From assembly GCA_964568145.1 (NCBI GenBank), contig CAZMOZ010000001.1, positions 124,001 to 188,000 on the forward strand: a stretch of DNA of 64,000 nt, read 5' to 3'. Numbering within the stretch: position 1 is the first letter of the stretch; each line of letters opens with the position of its first letter. Position numbers and translations under genes: made by a program. Below, in pieces: positions 54,681 through 63,957 of the stretch. The stretch is from DSVZ01 sp964568145 (lineage in GTDB: Bacteria; Verrucomicrobiota; Verrucomicrobiia; Limisphaerales; J093). The notes beneath the pieces were generated by a model. The model searched no databases. It saw only the letters and a list, made by a program, of their open reading frames with translations, and had not been told where the DNA came from.

Positions 54681-56024
54681 TTACAGACGCGCCAGAGCCG
54701 CGTCCAGCCGCGCCAACGTTTCGTCGCGGCCCAGCACTTCCATCAGGTGATACAGGCTGGGGCCGCTGCTCTTGCCAGTGCAGGCGAGGCGGACCGGATG
54801 GACCAGCACGGCGGGTTTGACGCCGAGTTCGCCGGCGGTGTTCTTGAGGCCGGCCTCGAGGCAGGCCGAGTTGAACGGTTCCACCCGCGTGAGGGCTTCG
54901 CGCAACCGCGCCAGCCGGGGGTGGTTCTCCGGGGTGAAATGCCTGGCCGCCGCCTCGGCCTCGTAGCTCGTGACCGGCGCGAAGTAGAAGCCGGCGTACC
55001 CGGGCAGCTCGGCGAACATGCGCAGCTTGCCCTTGCAGGTGTCCAGCGCGGCCTTCACGTAGGCCACGGGGAAGCGGTTGGTGTCCAGGCCGGCGCGGCC
55101 GAGCGCGGGGACCGCCAGTTCGTAAAAGCGGTCGTCCGGGAGCATCCGCATGTACTCGCCGTTCATCCATTGCAGCTTGGCCATGTCGAACCGGGCGTTG
55201 TGCCGGAGCACCTGCGGCAGGTCGAACCGCTCGATGAGTTCGGCCACGGACAGGACTTCGCGATCCTCCTTCGGCGACCAGCCCAGCAGCACCAAGTAAT
55301 TCACCACCGCTTCCGGCACGTAGCCCTCCTCCATGTACGTGGTGAGCGAGGCGCCGGCGTCGCGCTTGCTCATCTTGCTGCCGTCGGGGTTGAGGATGAG
55401 CGGGATGTGCGCGTAATGCGGCGGTGCGACGCCAAACGCCTGGAACAAGGCGATGTGCTTGGCGGTGTTGCTCAAATGATCCTCCCCGCGGATCACGTGG
55501 GTGATGCCCATCTCGAGGTCGTCCACGACGTTCACCAGATGGAACACCGGCTGGCCGTCCGAGCGCACGATGATGAAGTCCGGATCCAGCGCCTCGCGGT
55601 CGGTCAACTCCCGCCGGACCTGGCCCACGATCAAATCCTCGATCAGCACCGGCTCGCGGGTCATGCGGAACTTGATCGCGCCTTCGTGCTCGTAGGCGAG
55701 GTCGCGCGCGAGCAATGCCTCCACGCGCCGCTGATAATGCTCGCGACGTTGGGACTGGAAATACGGTCCGCGGTCGCCTTTCGACGGCCCGGTGGCGTCG
55801 CTGGTGATGGGGCCTTCGTCCCAGTCGAGCCCCAGCCAGCGCAAGCCGTTGAGGATCACGTCCACCGCCGGCTGGGTGTTGCGGGCGGCGTCGGTGTCCT
55901 CGATGCGCAGGATGAACTTCCCGCCGGTGTGGCGGGCGTACAGCCAGTTGAACAGCGCGGTGCGGGCGCCGCCGATGTGCAGAAAGCCGGTCGGGCTCGG
56001 GGCGAAGCGTACTCGGACACTCAT
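54681..56024 (-). CDS. gltX: Glutamyl-tRNA synthetase
   Basis: The 447-residue protein has FAPSPTGFLHIGGARTALFN with the HIGH-type motif, LRIEDTDAARN, VFHLVNVVDDLEMGITHVIRGEDH, and NPDGSKMSKRDAG with the KMSKS-type motif. It charges tRNA(Glu) with glutamate in the cytoplasm. The length is slightly short, with a compact C-terminal anticodon-binding part. A start at 56024 fits the conserved MSVRVRFAPSPTG opening. The gene is divergent from the glycosidase-like gene. Confidence 0.95.
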   Translation of the reverse strand: MSVRVRFAPSPTGFLHIGGARTALFNWLYARHTGGKFILRIEDTDAARNTQPAVDVILNGLRWLGLDWDEGPITSDATGPSKGDRGPYFQSQRREHYQRRVEALLARDLAYEHEGAIKFRMTREPVLIEDLIVGQVRRELTDREALDPDFIIVRSDGQPVFHLVNVVDDLEMGITHVIRGEDHLSNTAKHIALFQAFGVAPPHYAHIPLILNPDGSKMSKRDAGASLTTYMEEGYVPEAVVNYLVLLGWSPKEDREVLSVAELIERFDLPQVLRHNARFDMAKLQWMNGEYMRMLPDDRFYELAVPALGRAGLDTNRFPVAYVKAALDTCKGKLRMFAELPGYAGFYFAPVTSYEAEAAARHFTPENHPRLARLREALTRVEPFNSACLEAGLKNTAGELGVKPAVLVHPVRLACTGKSSGPSLYHLMEVLGRDETLARLDAALARL

Positions 56025-56131
56025 GTCAGGTTCCTCGGTTGTGCCGCGCCCACCCTAGGCGCCGTCCGGCCCGCCCGCCAACCGGAAATCTGCTGGCCGC
56101 CGCCCCGGCTGCGTTCTACACCAGCGGGGAC

Positions 56132-59100
56132 ATGCGCGCCGGGTTTACCAAGCTGGCAGGCCGCACGGCGGGCCGCGTCGCCGCGCTCGCAGGCGCGTGG
56201 CTGGTTTGGACCGCGCCGGCTGCGGACACCGCGCGTCTCCCGCCCGCCAACCTCGCCCAGTACGGCTTCCTGCGGCTGGAACGCCGCGAAGCCGCCACCG
56301 GGCTGCCGCCAGGGGTCGCGCGGCTGGCCGACGCCGCAAACACAGCGGCGGTCGCGCTGGAAGCTGGTGACGCCTTGCTGGTCGAGTGGCAGCATCCGCG
56401 GCCGGTCCGCGGACTGGAACTGGTCTTCACCGAACCGCCGCCGGCGGACGCGATGCAAGTCGAGTGGTGGCGCGGGCATTGGCCGGACGCGGGGCAGGGC
56501 GGCTGGATGAAACTGGACGATCCGTTCAACGGCCGGTGGACCCTTGGTCAAGGCGCGTTCCACCCGCACGGCAGCGGCCTTGCGTTCAGGTTCGCGCCGC
56601 TGACCGTCCGCGAAGCGCCCGGCATCCGGCAAACCGGTGCCCCATTCCGGAAGACCTACAAGCTCCGCCTCACCGGCCGCCAGGCGGTCCGCCTGCGGCG
56701 TGTGGCCGTGCGATCGGACGCCGTGCTGCGCCACGCCCGGCTGCGGTTTGAGTGGGATTTGCCGAAAGCCTTACCAGCCCACGCGGCGCCGCGCTTCGAG
56801 GCGCGCAACGGCACTGTGCAAGCCGTGACAACCGCCGCCGCGAAGGCCGCGTTCGTCGAAGTCGAGTACGCGGACGCACCGGACCGGCTCAGCCCGGACC
56901 GCGGTCTGGTGATCTTCCGTCGCGGACCGGAGCGAAGCTTCAGCGTGTTCGTGGACGACGTGCTCCGCGCGGGCGGCTTGTTGGTGCGCGACCTCGGCGT
57001 GTTTGTCTCGGACGCCAGCCGGAACCTCACCTTCGCCACCTGGCCCGGGCCGGGCGGCGACGTCTGGCGGCAGGGCACGGTGGCGGAACAAGTCGCGCGA
57101 CTGCCTGAGCAGACTTTCGCCCAGGCGATGGCAGCCCTGCCGGCCAAGCCATCCGCGCCGTGCCTGCTCGGTGTGCCGAACTGCCGGCAAGAGTTCGTGC
57201 TCGAACCTGACGGCGACATCGTGCTGCGCGCCGGCAGCCTGCGCTCGCCGGGCCCCGACGCCGACGCCAGTCCGTGGCGGCGCTGGGACGCGCTGCGCTT
57301 TGAATTCAGCACCGGCGAGCGCCCCGCCTTAAACGGCCGCGGCACGCGGGTCGTTGAGCGCTCGCTGCAAGACGGCTGGTTGCCGGTGGTCCGCCATGCG
57401 TGGACTGACGACGGCCTGGCGTGGGAGCAAACCAGTGTCGCCGCGCCGCTGCTGACGCCGCTGGCGGCCTTCGAAGCCGTGACCGGCGCCGAGCCGCTGG
57501 TGCTGGGCACGCGCTTCTCGGTGACGAACACCACCGCCGCCGCCCGCACCGCCTGGCTGTGGCTGGCCCCGCAGCCCTGGCGGCCCTTGCGACTGGGCGC
57601 GGATGGCACGCTGCTGCTCGTCCGGCCGTCGGACAACGTGCCGCGCGCGGGCATGGTGCCGGTGCGCGGGCAGTTCGTCAGCGGCGGCTGCGGCGAACTC
57701 GACCTCGGCGTGTTTGTGCCGGACACGCCGGACACCGCTTCCGCCCCACCGCCGTCCACAAGCGATGCGCGCGAGGCGGTGCGGTATCGCGTCACGCTCG
57801 GTCCGGGAGAAGGCCACGCGCTGGATTTCCTTCTGCCCTACGTCGAGCTGCTCGACGCCGCCGAGATGAAGGCGTTGCGCGGGCTGTCGTTCACGAACCT
57901 GCACGCCGCGGCGGTGGATTTCTGGCGGGCGCGCGTGACCCGCGGCATGACGCTGGAGACACCCGAGCCGTGGCTGAACGACTTCTTCAAAGCGCACCTC
58001 TGGCATGTGCTGATCTCGACGGACCTGGACCCCGAAACCCACCACCATCAGCACGGCGCGGCGACGCTGGACTACAAGAATTTTCTCAACGAAACCGCCA
58101 TGGTGGCACGCGCGCTGGACATGCGCGGCGAACACGCGGCCGCGCGCGCGCTGCTCGAGCCGTTCCTAGTCAACCAGGGCGTCAAGGGGCTGCCGGGCAA
58201 TTTTCGCAGCACCGCGGGCGTGTTCTACGCCGCGCACCCCGGCGACCCGGACCCGTACACCGCGCAGGGCTACAACCTCCATCACGGCTGGGGCCTGTGG
58301 GCCGCGAGCGAGCATTACCTGTGGACCCGCGACGACGCCTACCTCGCGGCCGTCACGCCGCGGTTGATCGCCGGCGCGGACTGGATCACGTGCGAGCGCC
58401 AGGCCACGCTGTTCAAGCTGCCCGGCGGCGCGCGGCCGGTCGAATACGGTCTGCCGCCGGCGGGCGACCTCGAAGACGTGGAGGAATACCTCTACTGGTA
58501 CGCCACCGCCGCGTATTACCACCTGGGCATGAAACAGGCCGCGGACGTCGTGGCGCGCCTGGCCCGGCGTCCGGGTGTGGCGCCCGAACTGGCGCGCCGG
58601 CTGGCCCGCGAGGCGGAACGGCTCCGGCGCGACACCGGGGCTTTCGCGGAAGACGTGCGCGCCAGCGTCGCGGAATCCGTGGCCACGTCACCGGTCATCC
58701 AACTGCGCGACGACACGTGGGTGCCGCACATGCCGGCCCGCGCCTACGCGCTCACGCATCGCCAGGAAGGCTGGATTCGCGAAGTCCTTTACGGTCCGCT
58801 CCACCTCGTCAACGGCGACCTCCTTGATGACCGCCATCCGTTCGTGGACTGGATCGTCCACGACCTCGAGGACAACCTGTTGCTCTGCGCGGAAAGCGGC
58901 TTTGCCGTGGCCGACCCGCAGGCGGACTTTTTCAACCACGGAGGCTTCACGCTGCAGCCCATGCTGCTCGACCTGGCGCTGGCGTACCTGCGCCGCGACC
59001 AGGTGCCAAACTTTCTGCGCGCCTTTTACAACGCCGCCGCCGCCAGTCTGTACCCGGACACGCGCTGCCTGGCCGAGTGGCTGCCCGAGTTGGGGAAGGG

Positions 59101-59500
59101 TGGGGGACCGCTCTACAAAACGCCGGACGAATCCAAGTTCATCCAATGGCTGCGCCAGATGCTCCTCTTCGAACGAGGCGACACGCTCGAACTCGGCCTG
59201 GGCGTGCCGCGCGCCTGGATGGCCGACGGCCAGCGGGTCAAGGTGGAGCGGGCGGCGACGTGGTTTGGCCGGCTCGACCTCGAAATCACCTCGCGCGCCG
59301 CGGCGGGCGAAATCCGCGCGGTGGTCCGGCTGCAACCCACCGAGGCGCCGCGAGCCCTCGGGCTGCGACTCCGACATCCCGCCGGCCAGCCGCTCAAGTC
59401 CGCGACGGTGAACGGCCGGTCGGCTTCAGTGAACGCCGCGCGCCAGCTCATCGAGCTGCCGGCCGGGGCAACGGCGTGGGAAGTGATCGGGCGGTTTTAG
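56132..59500 (+). CDS. Large secreted protein with six-hairpin glycosidase-like (alpha/alpha) domain
   Basis: ATG at 56132 (MRAGFTKLAGRTAGRVAALA) gives 1122 residues and a signal peptide (LAGAWLVWTAPAADTA). The N-terminal half is beta-rich. From about residue 590 the helices of a toroid appear: WLNDFFKAHLWHVLISTDLDPETHHHQHGA, NETAMVARALDMRGEHAAARALLEPFL, GYNLHHGWGLWAASEHYLWT and DVEEYLYWYATAAYYHLGM. This matches glycoside hydrolases of the alpha/alpha-barrel type, and Asp/Glu/His-rich loops there could hold catalytic acids. Substrate unknown. An upstream ATG (56039) would prevent a good signal peptide. Confidence 0.72.
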   Translation: MRAGFTKLAGRTAGRVAALAGAWLVWTAPAADTARLPPANLAQYGFLRLERREAATGLPPGVARLADAANTAAVALEAGDALLVEWQHPRPVRGLELVFTEPPPADAMQVEWWRGHWPDAGQGGWMKLDDPFNGRWTLGQGAFHPHGSGLAFRFAPLTVREAPGIRQTGAPFRKTYKLRLTGRQAVRLRRVAVRSDAVLRHARLRFEWDLPKALPAHAAPRFEARNGTVQAVTTAAAKAAFVEVEYADAPDRLSPDRGLVIFRRGPERSFSVFVDDVLRAGGLLVRDLGVFVSDASRNLTFATWPGPGGDVWRQGTVAEQVARLPEQTFAQAMAALPAKPSAPCLLGVPNCRQEFVLEPDGDIVLRAGSLRSPGPDADASPWRRWDALRFEFSTGERPALNGRGTRVVERSLQDGWLPVVRHAWTDDGLAWEQTSVAAPLLTPLAAFEAVTGAEPLVLGTRFSVTNTTAAARTAWLWLAPQPWRPLRLGADGTLLLVRPSDNVPRAGMVPVRGQFVSGGCGELDLGVFVPDTPDTASAPPPSTSDAREAVRYRVTLGPGEGHALDFLLPYVELLDAAEMKALRGLSFTNLHAAAVDFWRARVTRGMTLETPEPWLNDFFKAHLWHVLISTDLDPETHHHQHGAATLDYKNFLNETAMVARALDMRGEHAAARALLEPFLVNQGVKGLPGNFRSTAGVFYAAHPGDPDPYTAQGYNLHHGWGLWAASEHYLWTRDDAYLAAVTPRLIAGADWITCERQATLFKLPGGARPVEYGLPPAGDLEDVEEYLYWYATAAYYHLGMKQAADVVARLARRPGVAPELARRLAREAERLRRDTGAFAEDVRASVAESVATSPVIQLRDDTWVPHMPARAYALTHRQEGWIREVLYGPLHLVNGDLLDDRHPFVDWIVHDLEDNLLLCAESGFAVADPQADFFNHGGFTLQPMLLDLALAYLRRDQVPNFLRAFYNAAAASLYPDTRCLAEWLPELGKGGGPLYKTPDESKFIQWLRQMLLFERGDTLELGLGVPRAWMADGQRVKVERAATWFGRLDLEITSRAAAGEIRAVVRLQPTEAPRALGLRLRHPAGQPLKSATVNGRSASVNAARQLIELPAGATAWEVIGRF

Positions 59501-59501
59501 C

Positions 59502-59570
59502 TCGAAAACTGAAGTTGGCCGTAGCGCCGCGTATCCCGCCTGACCAACCTCGGTTTTCGGATTGAGTGAA
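59502..59570 (+). repeat. Palindromic intergenic repeat (family P1), copy 2
   Basis: TCGAAAACTGAAGTTGGCCG ... CCAACCTCGGTTTTCGGA, then TTGAGTGAAG, beginning directly after the TAG stop. It has the same orientation as 30611 and a few substitutions in the stem. Confidence 0.75.
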
Positions 59571-59763
59571 GTGGCGCGCGGCTCAGTCGCAACGCCTTGG
59601 CCCGCGGGTGGGGCACACGCTTCACTGCCGCGGACGCGGTCGTCCGCACCGCTATCTTGGGTGGGCGGCCCGCCTCGCGGGGGTCATCTCCGGCCGTTCC
59701 CGGTGGCAGCTAGTCCGGGTTGGAGACTCGAACCCGCACATCAAACCGCGCGCGCCTTCGGGC

Positions 59764-61095
59764 TCAGAGTCCAGCCACTTCCCAGCCCTTGCGGTAAGTC
59801 CGGCGGACATGCTGGTTCGCGGCGGCGACGTTGGTGAATTTCAGCGCCTTCGCTTCCCAGTCCAGCGTGGTCCTGGGGAAACGCGTGGCCACGCTGCCCA
59901 GCAGCACCGCTTCGGTGAGCGGGCCGGAGTAATCGAAATTGGCCGAGGGCGTGCCCTTGCCGAGGCAGGCGTCCACCCATTGGAACCAGTGGTTTTCGCC
60001 TTGGATCCTGGGCAGCGGGTAGTTCTCGAACTTCGCCTCCGGCAGCAGCACCGGCATGCCGATGTGCGGCAGCAGCAGCGCGCCGTCCGTGCCGATGAAA
60101 ATGGAGCCCTGGTCGGGCGCCGGCGTTTCGCCCAGCAGCGCCAGCACGGTCTGCGGCGGCCGGGCGTCGCCGTCGTACCAGGTCACGTTCACCGTCTTGC
60201 CGGCCGTGTACGGCGTGCCGGGGAAGACGTACGGGATGACGGCGTCAATGGCCCAACTGTGTTCGTTGGGCGCCGGGCCTTCGGAACGCACGCTCAGCGG
60301 CGCGGTCAACGCCAGCGCCTTGAACACCGGGTCGTAGATGTGGCAGCCCATGTCGCCAAACGTGCCGGTGCCGAAGTCCAGCCGCTTGCGCCAGTTGCCC
60401 GGATGATACCAGCCGTCGCCGATGAACGGCCGCTCCGCGCAGACGCCCACCCAGCCGTTCCAGTCCAGCCCGGCCGGCACGGGGTCCCGGCGGTCCGGCA
60501 TCGGGCCGGTGTCACCCCACTTCTTGCTGCTCCAGGTGTGGACCTCGCGCACCTTGCCGATGGCCAGGTCCTGGATGAGCCGCACGGCCATGCGGTACTC
60601 GCGCGCACTGTGAATCTGGATGCCCATCTGGGTGGCGCGGCGCTTCGCCCGGGCCACCTCCGCCAGCCGGCGCGACTCGTAGAGGTCGTGCGACAGCGGT
60701 TTCTCGCCATAGACGTGGCAGCCGCGCTGGAGCGCGCTCATGGCGATGGGCGCGTGCATGTGGTCCGGCGTCGAAACGTTCACCGTGTCGAGCGCCTTCT
60801 CCTTTTCGAGCAACTCCCGCCAGTCCTGGTACACGCGGGCGTTGGGGAACGCCTTCTTGAAGTCGGCTGTGCGGTTCAAGTCCACGTCCGCCACGGCCAC
60901 GACGGTGATCTGGGGATGGCGGGCGATTTCGTTCAGGTCCGCCCAGGCCATGCCGCTGGCGCCGAAGCTGGCGTGATGGAGCTTGCCGTTGGGCGAGGCG
61001 GCCCGCAGCCCGCGGGTGACGAGCGGCGCGACGAGGGGGAACGCGGTGAGCCGGCGCAGAAACGCGCGGCGCGAGACGACGAAAGGCGTTTGCAT
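59764..61095 (-). CDS. TAT-exported Gfo/Idh/MocA-type oxidoreductase
   Basis: ATG at 61095 gives 443 residues. VSRRAFLRRLTAFPLVAPLV is a twin-arginine signal (SRRxFLR). The N-terminal Rossmann domain includes VAVADVDLNRTADFKKAF, VNVSTPDHMHAPIAMSAL and GEKPLSHDLYE (the EKP motif). The C-terminal domain (LDFGTGTFGDMGCHIYDPV) is the typical one. Such exported enzymes in Verrucomicrobia are thought to act on sugars, NAD(P) being acquired in the cytoplasm before export; substrate unknown. It faces a gamma-glutamyltransferase across a divergent region. Confidence 0.87.
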   Translation of the reverse strand: MQTPFVVSRRAFLRRLTAFPLVAPLVTRGLRAASPNGKLHHASFGASGMAWADLNEIARHPQITVVAVADVDLNRTADFKKAFPNARVYQDWRELLEKEKALDTVNVSTPDHMHAPIAMSALQRGCHVYGEKPLSHDLYESRRLAEVARAKRRATQMGIQIHSAREYRMAVRLIQDLAIGKVREVHTWSSKKWGDTGPMPDRRDPVPAGLDWNGWVGVCAERPFIGDGWYHPGNWRKRLDFGTGTFGDMGCHIYDPVFKALALTAPLSVRSEGPAPNEHSWAIDAVIPYVFPGTPYTAGKTVNVTWYDGDARPPQTVLALLGETPAPDQGSIFIGTDGALLLPHIGMPVLLPEAKFENYPLPRIQGENHWFQWVDACLGKGTPSANFDYSGPLTEAVLLGSVATRFPRTTLDWEAKALKFTNVAAANQHVRRTYRKGWEVAGL

Positions 61096-61131
61096 GCGCT
61101 TCTCGTAGCGGGCGGCCGCCGCGGACGCAAA

Positions 61132-61481
61132 CCGGAAACTCGGAGGGGTGAATTGGGAAATCAGGAAGGCCGGAAGGGGGAAAGCCGAACGCTGACACGA
61201 GGGACGAACTTCCCTGTCTTCCCGAGTTTTGAAGCCGAAACTCAGAAACTCAGAAAGGAATTTGGAGAGCCGGAAGGCTGGAAGGGGGAAACCGAAAGCC
61301 GACGAGGGGATCAAGCTTTTGCTGCCTGCCTGAGTTCCAAATCCAATTTTTGAGTTCAGGCTTCACCCAAGCTAGGGGCCGAAACTCAGAGACTCAAAAA
61401 GGACCGAGGAAATTGCTTGCCTGCGTCCGCCCCGCTTATTCCTGCCTTCCTGATTTCCCAATTCACCCCTCCGAGTTCCGG
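61132..61481. repeat. Divergent intergenic region with 38-bp mirrored leaders and internal direct repeats
   Basis: CCGGAAACTCGGAGGGGTGA... (61132-61170) and the reverse complement of 61444-61481 are the same sequence apart from one base in length, so both flanking genes have the same leader in sense orientation. Between them two related blocks occur in tandem (GCCGAAACTCAGAAACTCAG at 61231 and GCCGAAACTCAGAGACTCAA at 61378; TGGAAGGGGGAAA-type sequences at 61171 and 61279). No gene seen. Confidence 0.75.
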
Positions 61482-61518
61482 CTGGTCGCGGGCGGCGGAG
61501 GCGCGTAGGCTGCGCGCC

Positions 61519-63213
61519 ATGCCTTCTCCACGGCTTTCCTTCCGGCAACCCACCAGGGTGCTGGCGCTGGCCCTGGCGTGCGCCGCCCAGCCGCTGGCCG
61601 CCGCCGAACGGATCCAGGGTCGCTCGATGGTCATTTCCAAATCCGGCATCGTCGCCAGCGAGCATCCGCTGGCCTCGCAGACCGGCGCGCAGGTCCTGGC
61701 CGAGGGCGGCACCGCCGTGGACGCCGCCATCGCCGCCAATGCCGTCATGGGTGTGGTCGCGCCCATGACCTGCGGTATGGGCGGCGACCTGTTCGCCCTC
61801 GTGTACGAGGCGAAGACCAGCCGGCTGCACGGCTTGAATGCGAGCGGTTGGGCGCCGGCCGGGCTGAACCTCGAGTTGTTGCGGGAACGCGGCCACACGA
61901 ACATGCCCCAGCGTGGCATGCTGTCGGTCACGATCCCCGGCTGCGTGGCCGGCTGGAACGCGCTGCACGGCCGGTTCGGCCGCCAGAAGCTGTCGCGGCT
62001 GCTCGCGCCGGCCATCCGGCTCGCCAACGAAGGCTTCCCGGTGACTGAGATCGTGGCCGGCTATTGGAAATCGAGCGAGACGATGCTGCGCGCCGACCCG
62101 GTCGCGGCGCGGACGTTTCTGACCGGCGGCCGCGCGCCCGCGGTGGGCGAGTTGTTCCACAACGGCGACCTCGCGTGGTCGCTGCGCCAGGTCGCGCGCG
62201 GCGGGCGGCGGGCTTTTTACGAAGGCGCGATCGCGCGGCGCCTGCTGGACTGCGCCCGCCGGCACGACGCGCCGTGGACGCCAGCCGACCTGCGTGAGTT
62301 CGAGCCGGAGTGGGTCGCCCCCATCTCGACCGCGTACCGCGGCTGGACGGTTTACCAGATTCCGCCCCAAGGCCAGGGCATCGCCGCGCTGATGATGCTG
62401 AACCTGATGGAGACCTTCCCGCTGGGCGACTGGGGGCGCGATGACCCACGCACCTGGCACGCGATGATCGAGGCCAAGAAACTCGCCTACGCCGACATGC
62501 TCCGTTACGTGGCGGACCCGCGCTTCGCGAAGGTGCCGGTGGCCGGCCTGCTCGCCAAGGCCTACGCCCGCGAGCGCGCGCAGTTGATTGACCCGGCCCA
62601 CGCCGCGGCCCGCGCGCTGCCCGGCGAACCACCGCCCGCCGGCGCGGACACCACGTACCTATGCGCGGTGGACGCCGAGGGCAACATGGTTTCATTCATT
62701 CAAAGCAACTACAGCGGCTTTGGTTCCGGCTTGGTGGCGGAAGGCACCGGCTTCGGCCTCCAAAACCGCGGCGGACTGTTCTCGTTCGATCCGGCGCACC
62801 CGAACGCGCTCGCGCCGCGCAAACGGCCGCTGCACACGATCATTCCCGGTTTCATGGCGCGGGGCGACATGCGGATCGCGTTTGGCATCATGGGCGGCTG
62901 GAACCAGGCGCAGGCGCACGCGCAGTTCGTGGCCAACCTGGTGGACTTCGGCCTGAACCTCCAGGCCGCGCTCGAGGCGCCGCGTTTCACCAAGATGACC
63001 TTCGACGGCCTGGACGTAGACCTCGAATCGCGGGTGCCGGAAGCGGTGCGCGCGGCGCTGGCGGCCAAGGGCCACGCGGTGAAGACGCTGCCGGCCTTCG
63101 CCGACGCGGTGGGCGGCGGGCAGGCGGTGATGCGGAACTTCGCGCGCGGCCTCAACTTCGGCGCGTCCGATCCGCGCAAGGACGGCGCGGCGATACCCGA
63201 ACCGGTGAAGTGA
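61519..63213 (+). CDS. ggt: Gamma-glutamyltransferase, secreted
   Basis: ATG at 61519 gives 564 residues with a signal peptide (LALALACAAQPLAAAE). SEHPLASQTGAQVLAEGGTAVDAAIAAN is the N-terminal signature, APMTCGMGGDLFALV a core block, and GADTTYLCAVDAEGNMVSF has the catalytic Thr that is exposed by self-cleavage. The C-terminal GGWNQAQAHAQ part is also conserved. It cleaves gamma-glutamyl bonds (glutathione, poly-gamma-glutamate) in the periplasm. The next gene overlaps its stop by 4 bases (GTGA). Confidence 0.9.
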   Translation: MPSPRLSFRQPTRVLALALACAAQPLAAAERIQGRSMVISKSGIVASEHPLASQTGAQVLAEGGTAVDAAIAANAVMGVVAPMTCGMGGDLFALVYEAKTSRLHGLNASGWAPAGLNLELLRERGHTNMPQRGMLSVTIPGCVAGWNALHGRFGRQKLSRLLAPAIRLANEGFPVTEIVAGYWKSSETMLRADPVAARTFLTGGRAPAVGELFHNGDLAWSLRQVARGGRRAFYEGAIARRLLDCARRHDAPWTPADLREFEPEWVAPISTAYRGWTVYQIPPQGQGIAALMMLNLMETFPLGDWGRDDPRTWHAMIEAKKLAYADMLRYVADPRFAKVPVAGLLAKAYARERAQLIDPAHAAARALPGEPPPAGADTTYLCAVDAEGNMVSFIQSNYSGFGSGLVAEGTGFGLQNRGGLFSFDPAHPNALAPRKRPLHTIIPGFMARGDMRIAFGIMGGWNQAQAHAQFVANLVDFGLNLQAALEAPRFTKMTFDGLDVDLESRVPEAVRAALAAKGHAVKTLPAFADAVGGGQAVMRNFARGLNFGASDPRKDGAAIPEPVK

Positions 63214-63896
63214 AACGCTCACGCGAGTTCTGGCTGGCGGGTGCGGCGGTTGCGTTGCTTGCCATCGCCATCGGCCTGGCTTGGGCTCTTGGGCTAACAC
63301 GGCGGCCACCCGGTGTTTCGCCGGAAGTTGCGCGGCTGGTCAGCCAACTGGGCGCCCGGCCGGGTGTGCATCAACGGCTGGCCGGGCGGCTGGCGGCGGC
63401 GGTCCCGGCCCTGACGCGGCGGCTGCCGGATTTCCTGCGCACCGATGCGCTGGAGCGACGGCGGCTGGAGGCCTGTCACCGGCTGCTGGCCTTGGGGAGC
63501 GAGACGCGCGCGGCGTCGCCGTGGCTGACCCGGACCTTCCTGGACGGACTGCGTGGGCCGGGTTACACGGTTCCCCTTTACGCCTTTTTGACGTTGCTCA
63601 GCAGCGGCCTGCCGGCCGGGGAGCTGCTCGCCCAAGCCCGCCAGATCCCGCAGGGCGAGGAGCGCACGGTCCGTTTCTGCGCCAGCCTGCTGAACACCGA
63701 AGACGAGCAACTGCGCGAATACGCCTGGGCGTGCCTGGAGATGGCCGGCGACGCCACGCGCCTGGCCGAAACGCGCTTGCGTGACCTGGCCACGGAAGGC
63801 GATCCGGTGCTGCGACAACGGGCACACCGGTTGCTCGCGAGCCTCGACGGGACGAAGCACGCGCCTGGCTCCGTCACCAGGGAAGCGCAGCCATGA
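63210..63896 (+). CDS. Membrane-anchored helical-repeat protein, function unknown
   Basis: GTG start at 63210 overlaps the ggt stop. The 228-residue protein has one N-terminal membrane helix (FWLAGAAVALLAIAIGLAWA) and then a helical part resembling HEAT repeats (LEACHRLLALGSETRAASPW, LREYAWACLEMAGDATRLAE). No catalytic motif. Cotranslation with ggt suggests a related role, but none can be stated. Confidence 0.65.
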   Translation: MKRSREFWLAGAAVALLAIAIGLAWALGLTRRPPGVSPEVARLVSQLGARPGVHQRLAGRLAAAVPALTRRLPDFLRTDALERRRLEACHRLLALGSETRAASPWLTRTFLDGLRGPGYTVPLYAFLTLLSSGLPAGELLAQARQIPQGEERTVRFCASLLNTEDEQLREYAWACLEMAGDATRLAETRLRDLATEGDPVLRQRAHRLLASLDGTKHAPGSVTREAQP

Positions 63897-63898
63897 AT

Positions 63899-63957
63899 CC
63901 GAAAACCAAAGGTGGGCAGGCGGGACGCAATGCGCTACGGCAACTTCGGTTTTCGGG
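63899..63957 (-). repeat. Palindromic intergenic repeat (family P1), copy 3, inverted
   Basis: CCGAAAACCAAAGGTGGGCA ... CAACTTCGGTTTTCGGG. Its reverse complement aligns with 30611-30669 through the interior CCGTAGCGCA and GCGTCCCGCCTG. It begins 2 bases after the stop codon. Confidence 0.75.

Noticed and set aside
59715..59770. tRNA-like T-arm (GGAGACTCGAACCCGC) on the minus strand
   Set aside because: The 5-bp T stem does not pair, no acceptor or D arm could be folded, and it overlaps the end of the oxidoreductase gene. At most a tRNA remnant.
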